DNA of 64,000 bases from Topomyia yanbarensis (taxonomy: Eukaryota > Arthropoda > Insecta > Diptera > Culicidae). Of the stretch, positions 34,762-45,602 are shown one piece after another (position 1 is the first letter of the stretch; each line of letters opens with the position of its first letter). The notes below the pieces were generated by a model. That model did not search any database. It saw nothing but the letters and a program-made list of their open reading frames with translations, and was not told the DNA's origin. The stretch is from NCBI RefSeq assembly GCF_030247195.1, contig NC_080671.1:4802501-4866500 (forward strand), in the 5' to 3' direction. Both the position numbers and the translations under genes were made by a program.

Positions 34762-35340
34762 GAGTAGATCGGGGTCAAGTAGGACAGTTTTCTTTGGCGA
34801 GTTCGTCCGATGGTATTTTTGCACTGATTTAAAAAAAAAACAAGAACTCGTTGGCAAGGTTATACATCTGGTAACGTTCTGGCAATAATGATTTTATGCC
34901 TGGCTGAATATTTTTCGAGCTAAATCCCATAAGGCAAAGGTACTTTTTTCGATGTTTTCAAAATCTGGGGGTACGATAGGTCACTATATTCGGGGTTAAA
35001 TAAAACAATGTACACGCCTCGAAAATCAGGGGTTCAACATTTATTTGAAGAGTATGTATACTGCAGATTGTTTAAAAATTAATAACACAAATAATAAATG
35101 CAATCCGTTGACTTCATTCGGATAAGAAAATGAGAAAGTAACAAATGATATGAAAAATCGTGAAACCGCGAAAGAAAAAGTTTGAAAAACAGATTTTTTT
35201 TCAGCAGCTGCTTCTGGCTTTGTACTTGCGAATGACTTCTTCGGTATCCTCGTCGTCGCCAGAGTGTGGAGTTGAAGTCGTGCATTCCGGCCCACGTGGT
35301 TGCTTAGCTTACAAGGATCACGTTTGCGCTTCGGAGCATT
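34762..35340 (+). repeat. Left arm of a 5.85 kb inverted-repeat pair, Tc1/mariner/pogo-like end
   Basis: It begins GAGTAGATCGGGGTCAAGTA after a TA, and is matched in inverted orientation by 40000-40614, which ends in CTACTC followed by TA. The arms share GGGGGTACGATAGGTCAC and a segment whose outward strand can be read HSGDDEDTEE in one arm and HSGDDDDTEE in the other. This acidic tail recalls the C-terminus of pogo-type transposases, so the arms may be 3' ends of such an element. Confidence 0.6.
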
Positions 35341-36387
35341 TTTTTGGATTCCTTTTCCTTCTCTTTTTCGTTCATGTTTTTTTCGATTATCTACTTCAAC
35401 AACACATTAAATTATTATATTGTTAACTCACGCGAAACATCTGGCGCGCTTTTATTGATGATGAGCACTTTCCTTTGACATGAGCAATTAATAATTCAAA
35501 CGGAACCTTGAATTGCTTAGAGGATGATTAAATACTGGCACCATCTTGCAATTGCGTTCAATGTGTTCTCTTCACTTCGTTTTGGCGTTTTTGGCATTCC
35601 GTATTTTTTTCAAAAACAAAAATATTGAAAATAAACACAAAACTCATATTCAGCATTAATTTTGGCGTAAGAAAAACACTCACTTCACAAATTTTAGCTT
35701 AAATAATTATTAAATATCGTGGATAAAGCTTCAGTATTCTCCAAAAAGTTGTTCATCTTGTCAAGATACGTATCTTTCGAGAAGAGATCACACGGTGCTA
35801 CAGTGATTTTGTACTTTTCCTAGTATAGGTTGTAGATCTCGCCAAATGCAACACAAAACAAGGTTTGAAAACTGTTGTATGCCCTCAAAATCTTGATGGG
35901 AGTTTCGACATTAAAAAAATTTCTACGCGGTTATTTTTAACCGATTTTAAATTTTTTGAGTTTTCTGGAAAGGAGAAGAAATGACCTTTCCAACGGTTTG
36001 CTATGTTATGTTCTTTTGTCAAAAATACGATTTTGGATCAACAATATAAAAACAACCATAGTTTTGCGTTTTTTCTATGAAAATTATGAAAATTACTCAA
36101 CATTCTTCTGAATAAGCGTCTTTGTTTTAATACATTTTTAGAGAGAGCATTCAATTTCGGATCCAATGACCTTATTTATCATCAAAATTGGTTGAAAAAT
36201 GACAGAGTTATTATTTTTTTTCAAATTAGAAACTTGCTCGCTTGAACTCTTGAGGGTTTAGTGAGGTATTTCTCATACTATAAGATGATATAATTATATC
36301 TTACGTTATTTTTTCCAATTTCAGGCTCAAAGTTCACACACATACTTCTGAATGTATACGTAATCAAGAAAAAAAAAAATCTATTAA
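35341..36387. repeat. AT-rich stretch with left arm of a secondary inverted repeat
   Basis: 36100-36260 pairs with 36680-36830 in inverted orientation (shared TTTTTCAACC, AATAATAACTCTG and CTCTCTAAA words). The pair encloses the palindromic SINE. The rest of the stretch is unassigned. Confidence 0.5.
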
Positions 36388-36651
36388 GGACTGGTGGTAT
36401 CTAACGGGGAAAAACTATCGGAAATGGTGAGTGAAGCTAAGCAATCATGTGAAAAAAATTCCCCCAGAGGCGAGACTGGGCCGGAGTCTCAAAGGTTGCG
36501 AGTTCGAGTCTCGCCTCTGGGGGGAATTTTTTTCACATGATTGCTTAGCTTCACTCACCATTTCCGATCGTTTTTCCCCGTTGGATACCACCAGTCCTAA
36601 ATAAGGTATTGGCACTTAAGTCAAAAGACCAAAAAATTGAATTATTAGTTT
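36388..36651 (+). mobile_element. Palindromic tRNA-SINE (snapback copy)
   Basis: An 11-bp direct duplication AAATCTATTAA flanks it (36377-36387 and 36652-36662). Its first 90 bp, from GGACTGGTGGTATC to CCAGAGGCGAGA, are the inverse of TCTCGCCTCTGG through GATACCACCAGTCC further right. About 33 bp between the arms carry the remains of a tRNA anticodon arm and the B box GGTTGCGAGTTCGAG. A 50-bp tail ending TTGAATTATTAGTTT follows. Element 29644-30005 is related. The duplication length fits LINE-driven retroposition and not DNA transposition. Confidence 0.8.
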
Positions 36652-37359
36652 AAATCTATTAAAAAAATTATGAGATTGTCCCCTTAAAAGTTCATGCGAG
36701 CATGTTTCTAATTTAGAAAAAAATAATAACTCTGCCATTTTTCAACCGATCTTGATCATAAATAGGTCGTTTGATGCGGAATTAAATGTTCTCTCTAAAT
36801 TTGCATTTAAACAAAGGCTCTTCCTAATAAAAATGCAGAGCAATTGGCATATTTTTAGTGAAAAAACTTGTCAGGATGATATTTATAAAGATATATTAAT
36901 GAATTGGTTTTTAAGAGGACATCCACAAACAGCAAGCAATAATGTTTGAGATATTAAAGATAAATACATTGTGTCTTCACCAAAGTTGTTGACAAAAGTT
37001 TGCTCTATAACTTTGCCGAAGACACATTCTAAATATATGCAATTGTTGGAAAATATATCTCACTTTTAGTGAGATTAATGATTGAAATCCCAACATTATA
37101 TGAAAGGGCTTGTAATGCCAACAAATTCCGACGGCATTGACTCAACTTTGAAGATTTAGGCGTAATTTATAAATCGCACGATTTTGTCAAAAAAAAAAAA
37201 CGAACTACGATTTGCATAAATTTTAGATAAACGGTCAAGACATAAGTTAGGATATGAGTACAATTTCCAGGTACACACCAAAATTATTGTTTGAAAGTCG
37301 AACTGAAAAAGAAAGCCAAAGCAGACAGCAAAAAGTACATAACTGAGACTCTACCAAAG
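36652..37359. repeat. Right arm of secondary inverted repeat, then unassigned DNA
   Basis: 36680-36830 mirrors 36100-36260. After that no gene is seen. Phrases such as TTTGCCGAAGACACATTCTA resemble dispersed AT-rich mosquito repeats. Confidence 0.45.
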
Positions 37360-38225
37360 GCGCCAGAAGACTATGCTACGGTCCTGTTACTCCAGAATAA
37401 ACAACGAACAAGACAAAGACTTCAAATTTAACAAAAATAGCGAAAATTATTGCAAACTTTGTCCGCTCGTTTTCTCAGTTTAATAGGAACAAGGGGAACG
37501 GAAATGTAGCCATGGGCAGTAAAGCAGAACGTTTTTTAAAAGCTGTAGTAATGATCGTAAAGTAAGCTAGATCAATTATCATCGAGAAGATAAACCCATG
37601 CCATACCATAAAAATTCAAGTCTGCTCGATGCCGAGAGGAGTTTCTCAATATCACAAATTTGCCGGTTCCCACAATCCTGCACCATGTTGAATCTCTGCT
37701 TGAAATGTCACATGAGATTTTTGGTATTCCTGGAAACGTTGGAAACACTTTGTTTCTTCTAAATTGTCTAAGATCAGGTGCTGTTTGCTTCGGATTTCGG
37801 CAGAGATTTTTCTTGCTGGATTATTTAGCGACCTTTCAAGAGAAAAAAAATTCTTACGAATGCACGTCCGCTTGTAATTAGTGTAATACTGTATGCATGA
37901 CGCACAGCACAAACAACCGACCATACAGATGATCCTTGTCGAAGAAGACACGAAGTAGTCTCACAAAAGGTCACCCAACACTAGTTTGAAAGGACACCCC
38001 ATTTTGTTCCGTCCAGTGCGATTGTCATTCAAAACCTTCGCTCACTGGAGCAATAGGTCATTGAAACAGGCCATCCTGTTCTTCAGCAGATCCACGCGTG
38101 CCAAGTTCGAATCGATAACTACACCATCAATTTCAACTTTGTGAACGGGCATGTAAACGCGTTAGTTCTTCGTGAAAGTCTTGCCGCCAGTAACGTCATT
38201 TAGACAAAATATCACAATTTTGAAC
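37360..38225 (-). repeat. Dispersed repeat family D, copy 2
   Basis: Inverted relative to 20930-21680 and lacking the 165-bp MITE found there. On the minus strand the segment MPVHKVEIDGVVIDSNLA, then RVDLLKNRMACFNDLLLQ, is open for about 38 codons before a TGA; another open stretch covers 37652-37951. The ancestral protein is not recognised. No terminal repeats could be delimited. Confidence 0.65.
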
Positions 38226-38234
38226 TTTTGCTTT

Positions 38235-38400
38235 GTTGGGTGGACTTCCGATTCCGGAGTTACGGGTTGAAAAGTGCGGTCACACAACAAATTCTCATAG
38301 AAACAGGTCCCACCACATTGGCCAGCAATGATGGTTCTTGATGCCCTCGGGGAACTTGTCAAGTTTTTAAGTTATTGTTGCATCTATTTTTCGGCGAACG
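38235..38400 (+). repeat. Isolated unit of the ~345-bp satellite family
   Basis: GACTTCCGATTCCGGAGTTACGGGTTGAAAAGTG and the following CACACAACAAATTCTC and GATGGTTCTTGATGCC match the array at 55505-56690 in the same orientation. Confidence 0.7.
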
Positions 38401-39208
38401 CAAGGTCGATTTCTACAAACTTTATGTAATTAGAATGATATATACAATACTCCAGGCACGTAGCTAGAGAGGGGGCTAAAGCCCCCCCCCCCCCCCCCCC
38501 GAAATGTTTTGAAAATAAATTACAAAAACATGATTATCAACGACTTAACAATTTCGTAACTCGTTTGAACAAATCATAAATAGTTGAAGAAGATTGTTGT
38601 TTCCAACAATCAAAAACAACGGTCACGAAACTCAGGGTGGTTTATGGTTCTGCACGAGCCAGTGCAAATCGAATGATAAAAATAGTTACTTTCATATTGT
38701 GTGCCTTGTCTGAAGAACAAGGGAAACTGCTACTATACTTTTTGCCCTGGTAATCTGTCGAGATAAGTAAGTCGGAGAAGCAAGAAGTGGTACTTCGGCC
38801 AAATACTGTAATTATTGTTGACTCGCACCGAGTATTCGTGATGGGGAAAATTTTTCTGAAGGTGCAAATGGAGATTAGACTTACGATAGTTACCTTTATC
38901 GAATTCTACCATCTCAGGCATTCATCGCTTATCGCGTTCAACAAATTGGCCCAGGCTAAACCATTCATTTTGAATAATTTAAAACACTTAGTTGTGTGTA
39001 GCAATGCTTTAATTAAGAGCTTGATATATATGGACGGTGAGAAAATCAATTTTCGGTTACAAGATCGGATACCGCTTACTTACAGATACGTGCCTCATTT
39101 GGGAGAAATGCAGTACAAAACATAATGCTATAGTACAATCACACATTGTATTCTTTGCACATATCAAGGACAAACTATTACGTTCTAGTTCTGTAATAAC
39201 GGCACATT
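38401..39208. other. No gene recognised; C19 run at 38482-38500
   Basis: A homopolymer of 19 C follows CACGTAGCTAGAGAGGGGGC, possibly a transposon end by its look. The frame at 38787-39125 has no recognisable domain. Confidence 0.4.
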
Positions 39209-39412
39209 ATGGTTTACCTTGATCAGAAACCGCTGAACACCAAAAATATTAAATTTGTGGCACCTGTTCAGATAACATTGACAACGGCAAAAGCTGCATC
39301 AAGTATCTCAAAACCTACAGCCAGTAAATTACTGAAGAAATTCACTCATCTGTTCGCGAACATAAAGGCAGCAAACACTATGATAACACGGAAGGGTTTA
39401 ATATTGAGATAG
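39209..39412 (+). pseudogene. ORF1-like fragment related to element B
   Basis: The frame carries LTTAAKAASSISKPTAS, which matches LTTAKAASSTPETT of element B at about 1610-1650. DNA similarity starts at about 39228 (AAACCGCTG versus AAACCGTTG) and fades after about 39330. It is therefore a diverged fragment of the same retroelement. No reverse transcriptase accompanies it. Confidence 0.5.
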
Positions 39413-39999
39413 ATATGAACGACCCCCTTTACGCAGTTTGTGAGGATACAATATTTCCACGCCTTCACGTGCAATGCCTACGAGCTTGAACGAGATCTGC
39501 TGGACAACCATTAAAACTAGTTTTATTAGCCGAGACGAAAAGCTTTATTTTTGCGTAATTTTAACGCAATATCATTTTTATTGACATTTAATTTTATTTT
39601 CATGCGAGGAATTCGTTCCGTTTTAAAACACTGCGCCTAAAATGTTGAGACTGGTTGAATCTATAAGTCCAATACATTCGATTTCATATCTTCATATATA
39701 TGTAGGGCTCTGCAAATAATGTAGCAAAAATAAAATTACATCCTTGCAGAGGTTACTCATTTTGTGTGAATTAGATACACGGTAGAGAACATCTTTGACG
39801 ACAGTCATATCGGCTGTTACCATGGATCAGCTGTATTAGTTACGGCGTCGTTTATGTTTTTGCGTGTTGTTCTGCGAAAACGCATTGTCTTTCGTCCTCA
39901 GTACAGTACATTTAATCAATGTAAAAAAATGTCAAGTGGGTTTTTTCTTACGTAAAAATTAATGCTAAACACGAGTATTGTGTCAGTTTTTTGATATTT
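39413..39999. other. No gene recognised
   Basis: AT-rich spacer before the right arm of the 5.85 kb inverted repeat. Confidence 0.4.
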
Positions 40000-40614
40000 T
40001 GCTTTTGAAAAAATACGGACATCAACATGAAACATACGCTTGGGGGCACGATAGATCAGCCGTTTGGGGGCACTATAGGTTACTACTGATCGTCTCACAG
40101 CTAAACAACCAAGTGAGCCGGAATTAACAGCTTCAATTACACACTCTGGCGACGACGACGACACCGAAGAGCTTACAAGTACAAAGCCAGACGCAGCTGC
40201 CGAAAGAACATATCTTTTCAACATTTTCTTTCGCAGTTTCATGATTGTTCACATCATTTGCAACATCTCATTTTCTTACCAGATTGACGTCAATTTAATT
40301 TTTAAATAACCTACAGTACTAATTCCCTTCAAATAAAAGATGAACCGTTCATTTTCTAGGCGCGTACATTGTTTAATTTAACCTCGAATATAGAGTGACC
40401 TATCGTACCCCCACATTTTAAAAACATCGAAAAAAGTACCTTCGTCTTATTGGATTTAGCTTGAAAAATATTTAGCCAGGCGAAAAACCATTATTGCCAA
40501 AATGTTGCCAGATTTATAACATTTCCAACGAGTGCTTGTCAGTCAAAATCAGCGCAAAAATACCATCGCACGAGCTTGCCAAAGAAAACTGACCTACTTG
40601 ACCACACTCTACTC
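40000..40614 (-). repeat. Right arm of the 5.85 kb inverted-repeat pair
   Basis: Mirror of 34762-35340, diverged by small indels, and bounded on the right by TA (40615-40616). The short frame KQPSEPELTASITHSGDDDD on the plus strand is better preserved here than in the left arm. No catalytic part of a transposase is found between the arms. Confidence 0.6.
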
Positions 40615-40994
40615 TATATGGCAGTCTCTTGATCTGTTTTTGTTCGTTTTGGAATAAAATGAGAGAGATAATCAGAAATCATGGAAGTCTCTTCAGCACA
40701 GGAGAAGCAAGTGCGATGTATTCTTTTTGAAGCAAGCAAGTCCGATGCTAAAATTAAAGAACTCACCCATATTTATAGATTCTAGTTATTTTAGTGGTGT
40801 CATCGATGTTACATTTAACAAAACATACGTGAATTAGAAGATAACAGTAATCAGTGCTGAGGAATTTCCTTCCGATTAGTGAACAGTCTTTTAATAGTTA
40901 AAATTCCGGACTAGAGGACTGACACATATTTTTTGTATTGTTCAAAAATTCATGAATTCTGAAATAAATCCTATAAGCTTTGCGTGCTCAAATA

Positions 40995-41220
40995 CAGGGT
41001 GTTTGGTTCATGGTTAAGAATCTCTCGGGGGGTGATAGACTGCCATATTTGGAGAAAAAAATTGTTCTACACATACCATCAAATCTCAACCGTTACAGAG
41101 TTATTGAACTTTTTGTGTAAAAAACTTATTTGTCTTAAAATACTTCTAACTTTAAAAGTATACTTTGTATTTTAAATATTTCAGTTCCATTCGAAAGGTG
41201 AGAAAATTTCCTATTGAATG
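40995..41220. mobile_element. Single end of the CAGGGTGTTTGG long-TIR family
   Basis: After a TA, CAGGGTGTTTGGTTCATGGT opens a 220-bp segment very similar to both ends of the element at 45603-47224. Its own right end was not found, so this is a truncated copy. Confidence 0.7.
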
Positions 41221-44200
41221 GTATATTGCTATGATCCTTTCACATACAGTGTAAAATTGAAAGAACTGCTCATGATGAAAAGAAGGATAATTAATAGAAA
41301 TTTTAAATTATTTTTATTTGATTTTAAAAATACTGAGAAAATCAAACTCTCTGCAAAAGCTGAAAATAGGAAAATTTACTTTCTTACTTTAATACAATAA
41401 TACCAGTAATGTCTTTGCCATGGTGGTACCGTGAGAGACGCTTTTATCACCCGAGGGGAGCAAATGGTCGTTATTTTATTTGTTTATTTGATACGGCTTG
41501 GTTCGAAAACTTGGCGAACACAAAAAAAATGGTTTCATATTACTGCTGTGCAATTACAGAAACAATTCTACTGCGCGCTATTATCTTTTATAAGGACTTC
41601 CCCTTCTCCCGGGGGCTAAATACTGAGGAGAATCAGGCAGCACTTGGCTCTTGAATGAAACGAAAGCAAAAGTAGCTTCAGGGCGTCGCAAGCAGCACCA
41701 ATTACAGCCAATAGGACAATGACCTATCAAAGCAAGGGTGAATATATTCCATTCCGTATCACTAACTATTAGCCCTGATAGCACTTTCGTATTTGAACTT
41801 ACTCGGAAGAGGGTTATTGTTCTCGTCGCCGAGAAAGGATGCAGGATGCTTCGAGCAGTTGCATGTGACTGATGCCTATTTAGTTTTCTCCTTCAGAAGT
41901 CTTTTGTACTCGGTTGGCTGACAGTTCAGTTCTAGCTATCAGCAAAAGGCAACGTTTTGCGAGAGCAAGCGAAACGAGTCACCTGTTTTATAGTTGGAAC
42001 TAACTTCGGGCTTGGAAGCTTGGAACACTAGAAGCGTAGTAGAAAGGCTCACCAGGGACGATGGATTGTCTTGTTTCTACCTCAATAGAGACTCGTTTGC
42101 TCATTTAACAATACTCCGATGTGTGCAGGGATGGCACAGGGGACAAAGAGCTTTCTGATGAATTTTCTGGCTCACTGCATAGTTTGTGACAGCTCAGCTC
42201 AAGTTTGTTCTGTTCATTGGCCTGGTGCTATTCTTAGCTTTTCACACAGTCACCTTTTTCTGGGTTGATCGGATGAAAAATTCTATTGTTATTCAATTGA
42301 AGTGGAAGCGTGGGTTAAGTAAGTCTACTGAGGATTTATACTACCCTGCGAACGAAGTGTTTCTAGGAAAACTCAGTTCCATGTCGGTGTTAAAGAAAGC
42401 CACAGATTCAATATAGATGTGAAAACTTTGCTCATATCATGCTATGGTCTTTTGTACTATCAACTATTCGTCCCCATGACCCACCATGAAATGATAGAAG
42501 CATTTATTATGTGGTCAACTTTCAGCATGAAAGGTTTCGACATGGAAAATATGTTTCGCTTTTCGATACCGGTATCCTTGATTTACCACTCACTCTGTCA
42601 CAAGATGAGAAAACAGAGCAACCTGGAAAACCTCTTCCATTGTGATGTATTCTTTCCGTTTCGAGTTTCCATTCACCCACAGCCTACTCCAACTGTCCTT
42701 CCTGGATTGAGTTATCCTGCTAACCCACATGTTGTTTACCTACATACATTTATTTTTGACCATACCCGCCGGCTGATGGGTTGAGGCAGGCAAAACCGGA
42801 CATCGGTTGCTTCCAATCGTGACCAGCGGTAATGAGATGCTGCCGACGACATACCTACATAGGGATTCGAGAGAGGGTGAAACCCAATTTCCGATCTCTG
42901 AGATATGTGTGCGTGTGTGTCATCTTGTCATGCTTGGATTGAGGTCGGTTGTTACAACAGAGATATGCCGCAGTGCGAAAGTAGGTCAGATGTTCACTTG
43001 TAAAACATATGTCATAAATGTCAGTGCGGTATCAGTGAGCTTGTTTGTAAGATGAAATGTGATATTTCGTGTTCAGGGTGTTCAGAAACCCAGCCTTTTT
43101 TAATAGTTCCAACTTTTGCTTTGGACAAGCATTGCTCACAATCTGAAAATTTTATCTTTATCAGTTAGTTAATATTATCCGTAGAACTCGAGTTTTTTGT
43201 TATTTATCTGGTTGAATTCCGCTTAAGAAGGGCTGTCGAGAACACCCGATTCAAGTTGTACACTCCAATATTTAATCATTTTCAGTCCATATTCGCGGTT
43301 CTGTTATTTCTTAGAAACAAAGCAAAGATATTGTTAATTTCATCATATTTAATGAAATAGTGTCTCACACTCCCTAACAAGGCCAACATTGGCCCGCTAC
43401 CCTGCACATTTTTCCCCAAAACATAGTGTAATGTTTTTTTTTAGTTTTTCTCCTCGCACAGGAGAAAAACTCCTACGTGCTACCGCAGTTGAAGCAGTTG
43501 GAACTAATGCGTTGGGCAATTAAAACGCACTGACCGGAAAATGGCGGAAAATGGCAAACATCACATGGTCGAACGAAGGCGCAGCGCTGCCGCCGCTTGC
43601 TGGGATACTCCTCCTTCTGGTCTTCCTGGTTGCTTGGTTGGTTGGAATTTACAAAGGTTTTTTTTTTATTTTTCTTTAACAAGTCCAAAGTTGGTGGCGC
43701 AGCACTGGTTGGTTTGCTTTTTAATAATATTTCTCGGTACTTGACATAGCCGCTATTCTCGTTTCATATTTTTTTTTGTTTCGTTGCTGATCCGCATTAG
43801 TGCAGCCGTAGAAATGGCGAACGCGGTCTCTCGGTGAAAATCGTGGAAATGAAATGCAAACAAGCACTCGCTCGGGATGGGGTTCACTCTCGCACTGACT
43901 GCCGCAATCACTTTAGCTTAATTTTGAATGTGCTTTTCGCCCGCAGTGACTACTACAGTTCTGTTCATCTAACAGAACAGAACAACAGTCTGAGTGGACG
44001 CTGTAGCTTTCGAGTGCAGCCCGGGTTGGTTCATCGTTCGCTGTCCAGCGGATAATTAAACCTTCATATTTTAGCGTGATGTAATAAAATTTATAATTTA
44101 AATTAACCGATGGAAGTTGGCTGCACTTCTTACGCGAAGCAGCAAAGGTCTTCTCTATTCAAATTGGATATAGAGGTGGGATGGAATTCCACTGTTACCG

Positions 44201-44439
44201 TTGAGGTCAGGTAGGCCATGACATTGGCTTTGTTCCGTGTTTTGTTACAGAAAGGCTACATGAAAATAAATTTTCATAATATTTGGCTAGGATACCAATT
44301 TTGTCATTACGATTTCTACATGGATCATATAAAGGCCGTTCACACCAAAGACAGGTTACGATTGTTACTCAGCCACACTCTGTTCTTTGTTCTTGGCCAA
44401 TACATGTACAAACGTAAGTCGTGAAAGTGGTTTTGACAA
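41221..44439. other. Unassigned 3.2 kb with a moderately GC-rich interior
   Basis: No domain was recognised. The longest frames (42186-42416, 42419-42784, 42807-43055, 43541-43744, 43834-44055) have no splice support or family motif. 41400-43050 and 43450-44060 are less AT-rich than the surroundings, which could reflect single-copy intronic or regulatory DNA or an old retroelement. ATTGGCTGACAGTTCAGTTC-like initiator words exist near 41920 but without a TATA element. Confidence 0.35.
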
Positions 44440-44745
44440 GTGTTTTCAATTTTCAAGATGGCGTTGTCCGAGTTTGTACACAGAAAAGATATCGTATTAT
44501 TTCGAATAGTACAAGTACCTTCGCGACCAGAATTTTTCATTGAAACTAGCAGAAAAGATACTTCTGCACAACTACACAAAATTCCTGAAAGGTGTCTTGT
44601 ATGGCAAGATATTTGTACTTGTGGTTTGAAATCCCAGACATTCGTAACAACAGGTACCACTAAGGACGAAATTTATAGGTAGCGATATCTAAAAAAACGA
44701 TTATTACCTTTTCTGAAAAATCATTCATCCCTGCGTTTAATCTGG
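44440..44745 (+). pseudogene. Tc1/mariner (IS630-type) transposase fragment
   Basis: The frame carries CLVWQDICTCGLKSQTFVTT then GTTKDEIY, and beyond a TAG at 44681-44683 continues with LKKRLLPFLKNHSSL. These blocks correspond to the middle of the catalytic domain in mosquito ITmD37E-type mariner-like transposases, between the first and second catalytic aspartates. The second aspartate motif itself (usually WPDLASCHY) is missing because the sequence diverges at about 44745. The N-terminal DNA-binding region is also absent. It is a dead fragment with no recognisable terminal repeats nearby. Confidence 0.6.
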
Positions 44746-44949
44746 CTGTGTACGAAGAACTAAAACAGTGGGAACTAATTCCGTACACAAAGTCTTTATA
44801 TATTACAATTATATACTACATGAACAAATAAATTTTAGTGAAAAACTTTACTATTTTGTAGCATTTTGGGTATGTCCAGATTTCCATGTGAACTATCATT
44901 ATTCGCTTTACATCAGCAAATGCCATATTCTGAATTATTGTAGGATTCC
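44746..44949. other. No gene recognised
   Basis: Short AT-rich spacer. Confidence 0.4.
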
Positions 44950-45390
44950 ACATGGAAGAAAATGCCCCAAATTCGTGAATAGTCATAAATTCTGAAACAA
45001 TCGCGTTTTACGCTATAAAAACAGGACCATGAATAAAAATCAGGTGTTTCATAATTGTGTTTAATTTTTCATACATAAACAAAATGTTGACTCATGGTTA
45101 ATTTTAAATACAAATACAACTTTTAAATACAAACTACTACCCCAAATTCAAAATAGTGTTCATTCCGATGTCATTAAGTGGTTGCTATTTAATAGTACAT
45201 TGATTACGATCTCATATTTGTTATTTTGACACTAGTTAACAAAATCATCATACCACCGATTAATCCTATTTTATTTTGTTTTGGCATACGAACTATTTCA
45301 GGAAACGGAATATTATTCATATCTCCTGAACTGGTACATGATTCCTAGCATATTAATCACGATTCGCCAGTCGTGATCATAAAATAGGCA
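44950..45390 (+). repeat. Repeat family E, left half, copy 2
   Basis: The sequence from about 44970 (ATTCGTGAATAGTC, then AAAACAGGACCATGA) matches the left part of 61298-62997, including CATGATTCCTAG and ATATTAATCACGATTC at the right. The right half is absent. Confidence 0.65.
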
Positions 45391-45402
45391 TAAAAGATCG
45401 CC

Positions 45403-45602
45403 CGTGGTTGCTACTCCGTTATTGGCCAGAACCAACTGAGATTGTAAAATGTTCATTGGAGCATGATGCGACACATTGTGTAATCTATATTGACCCTTGC
45501 GTGCTGATCAATACCGAAGCCGGCAACGTTCGAATGCAGTTCTCATGGCGAATGTTAGTGGGATACATATCGCTGCTAGACACCGAGGAATCATCTATCA
45601 TA
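45403..45602 (+). repeat. Second copy of block C family, left of the long-TIR insertion
   Basis: It opens with GTTGCTACTCCG and TTGGCCAGAAC like 1919-1944. Its continuation, with the GGGCAGCCGGCTGCCGAG core, is found only after the 1.6 kb element, at 47227-47345. The overlapping 81-codon frame is not called as a gene. Confidence 0.5.

Noticed and set aside
42419..42784. 121-codon frame as a gene
   Set aside because: No domain, no signal peptide at the first Met and no splice signals were recognised, and no conservation can be tested here.
43074..43246. MITE with GGGTGTTC...GAACACCC ends
   Set aside because: The inverted match is only about 8 bp plus scattered identities, and no target duplication was found.
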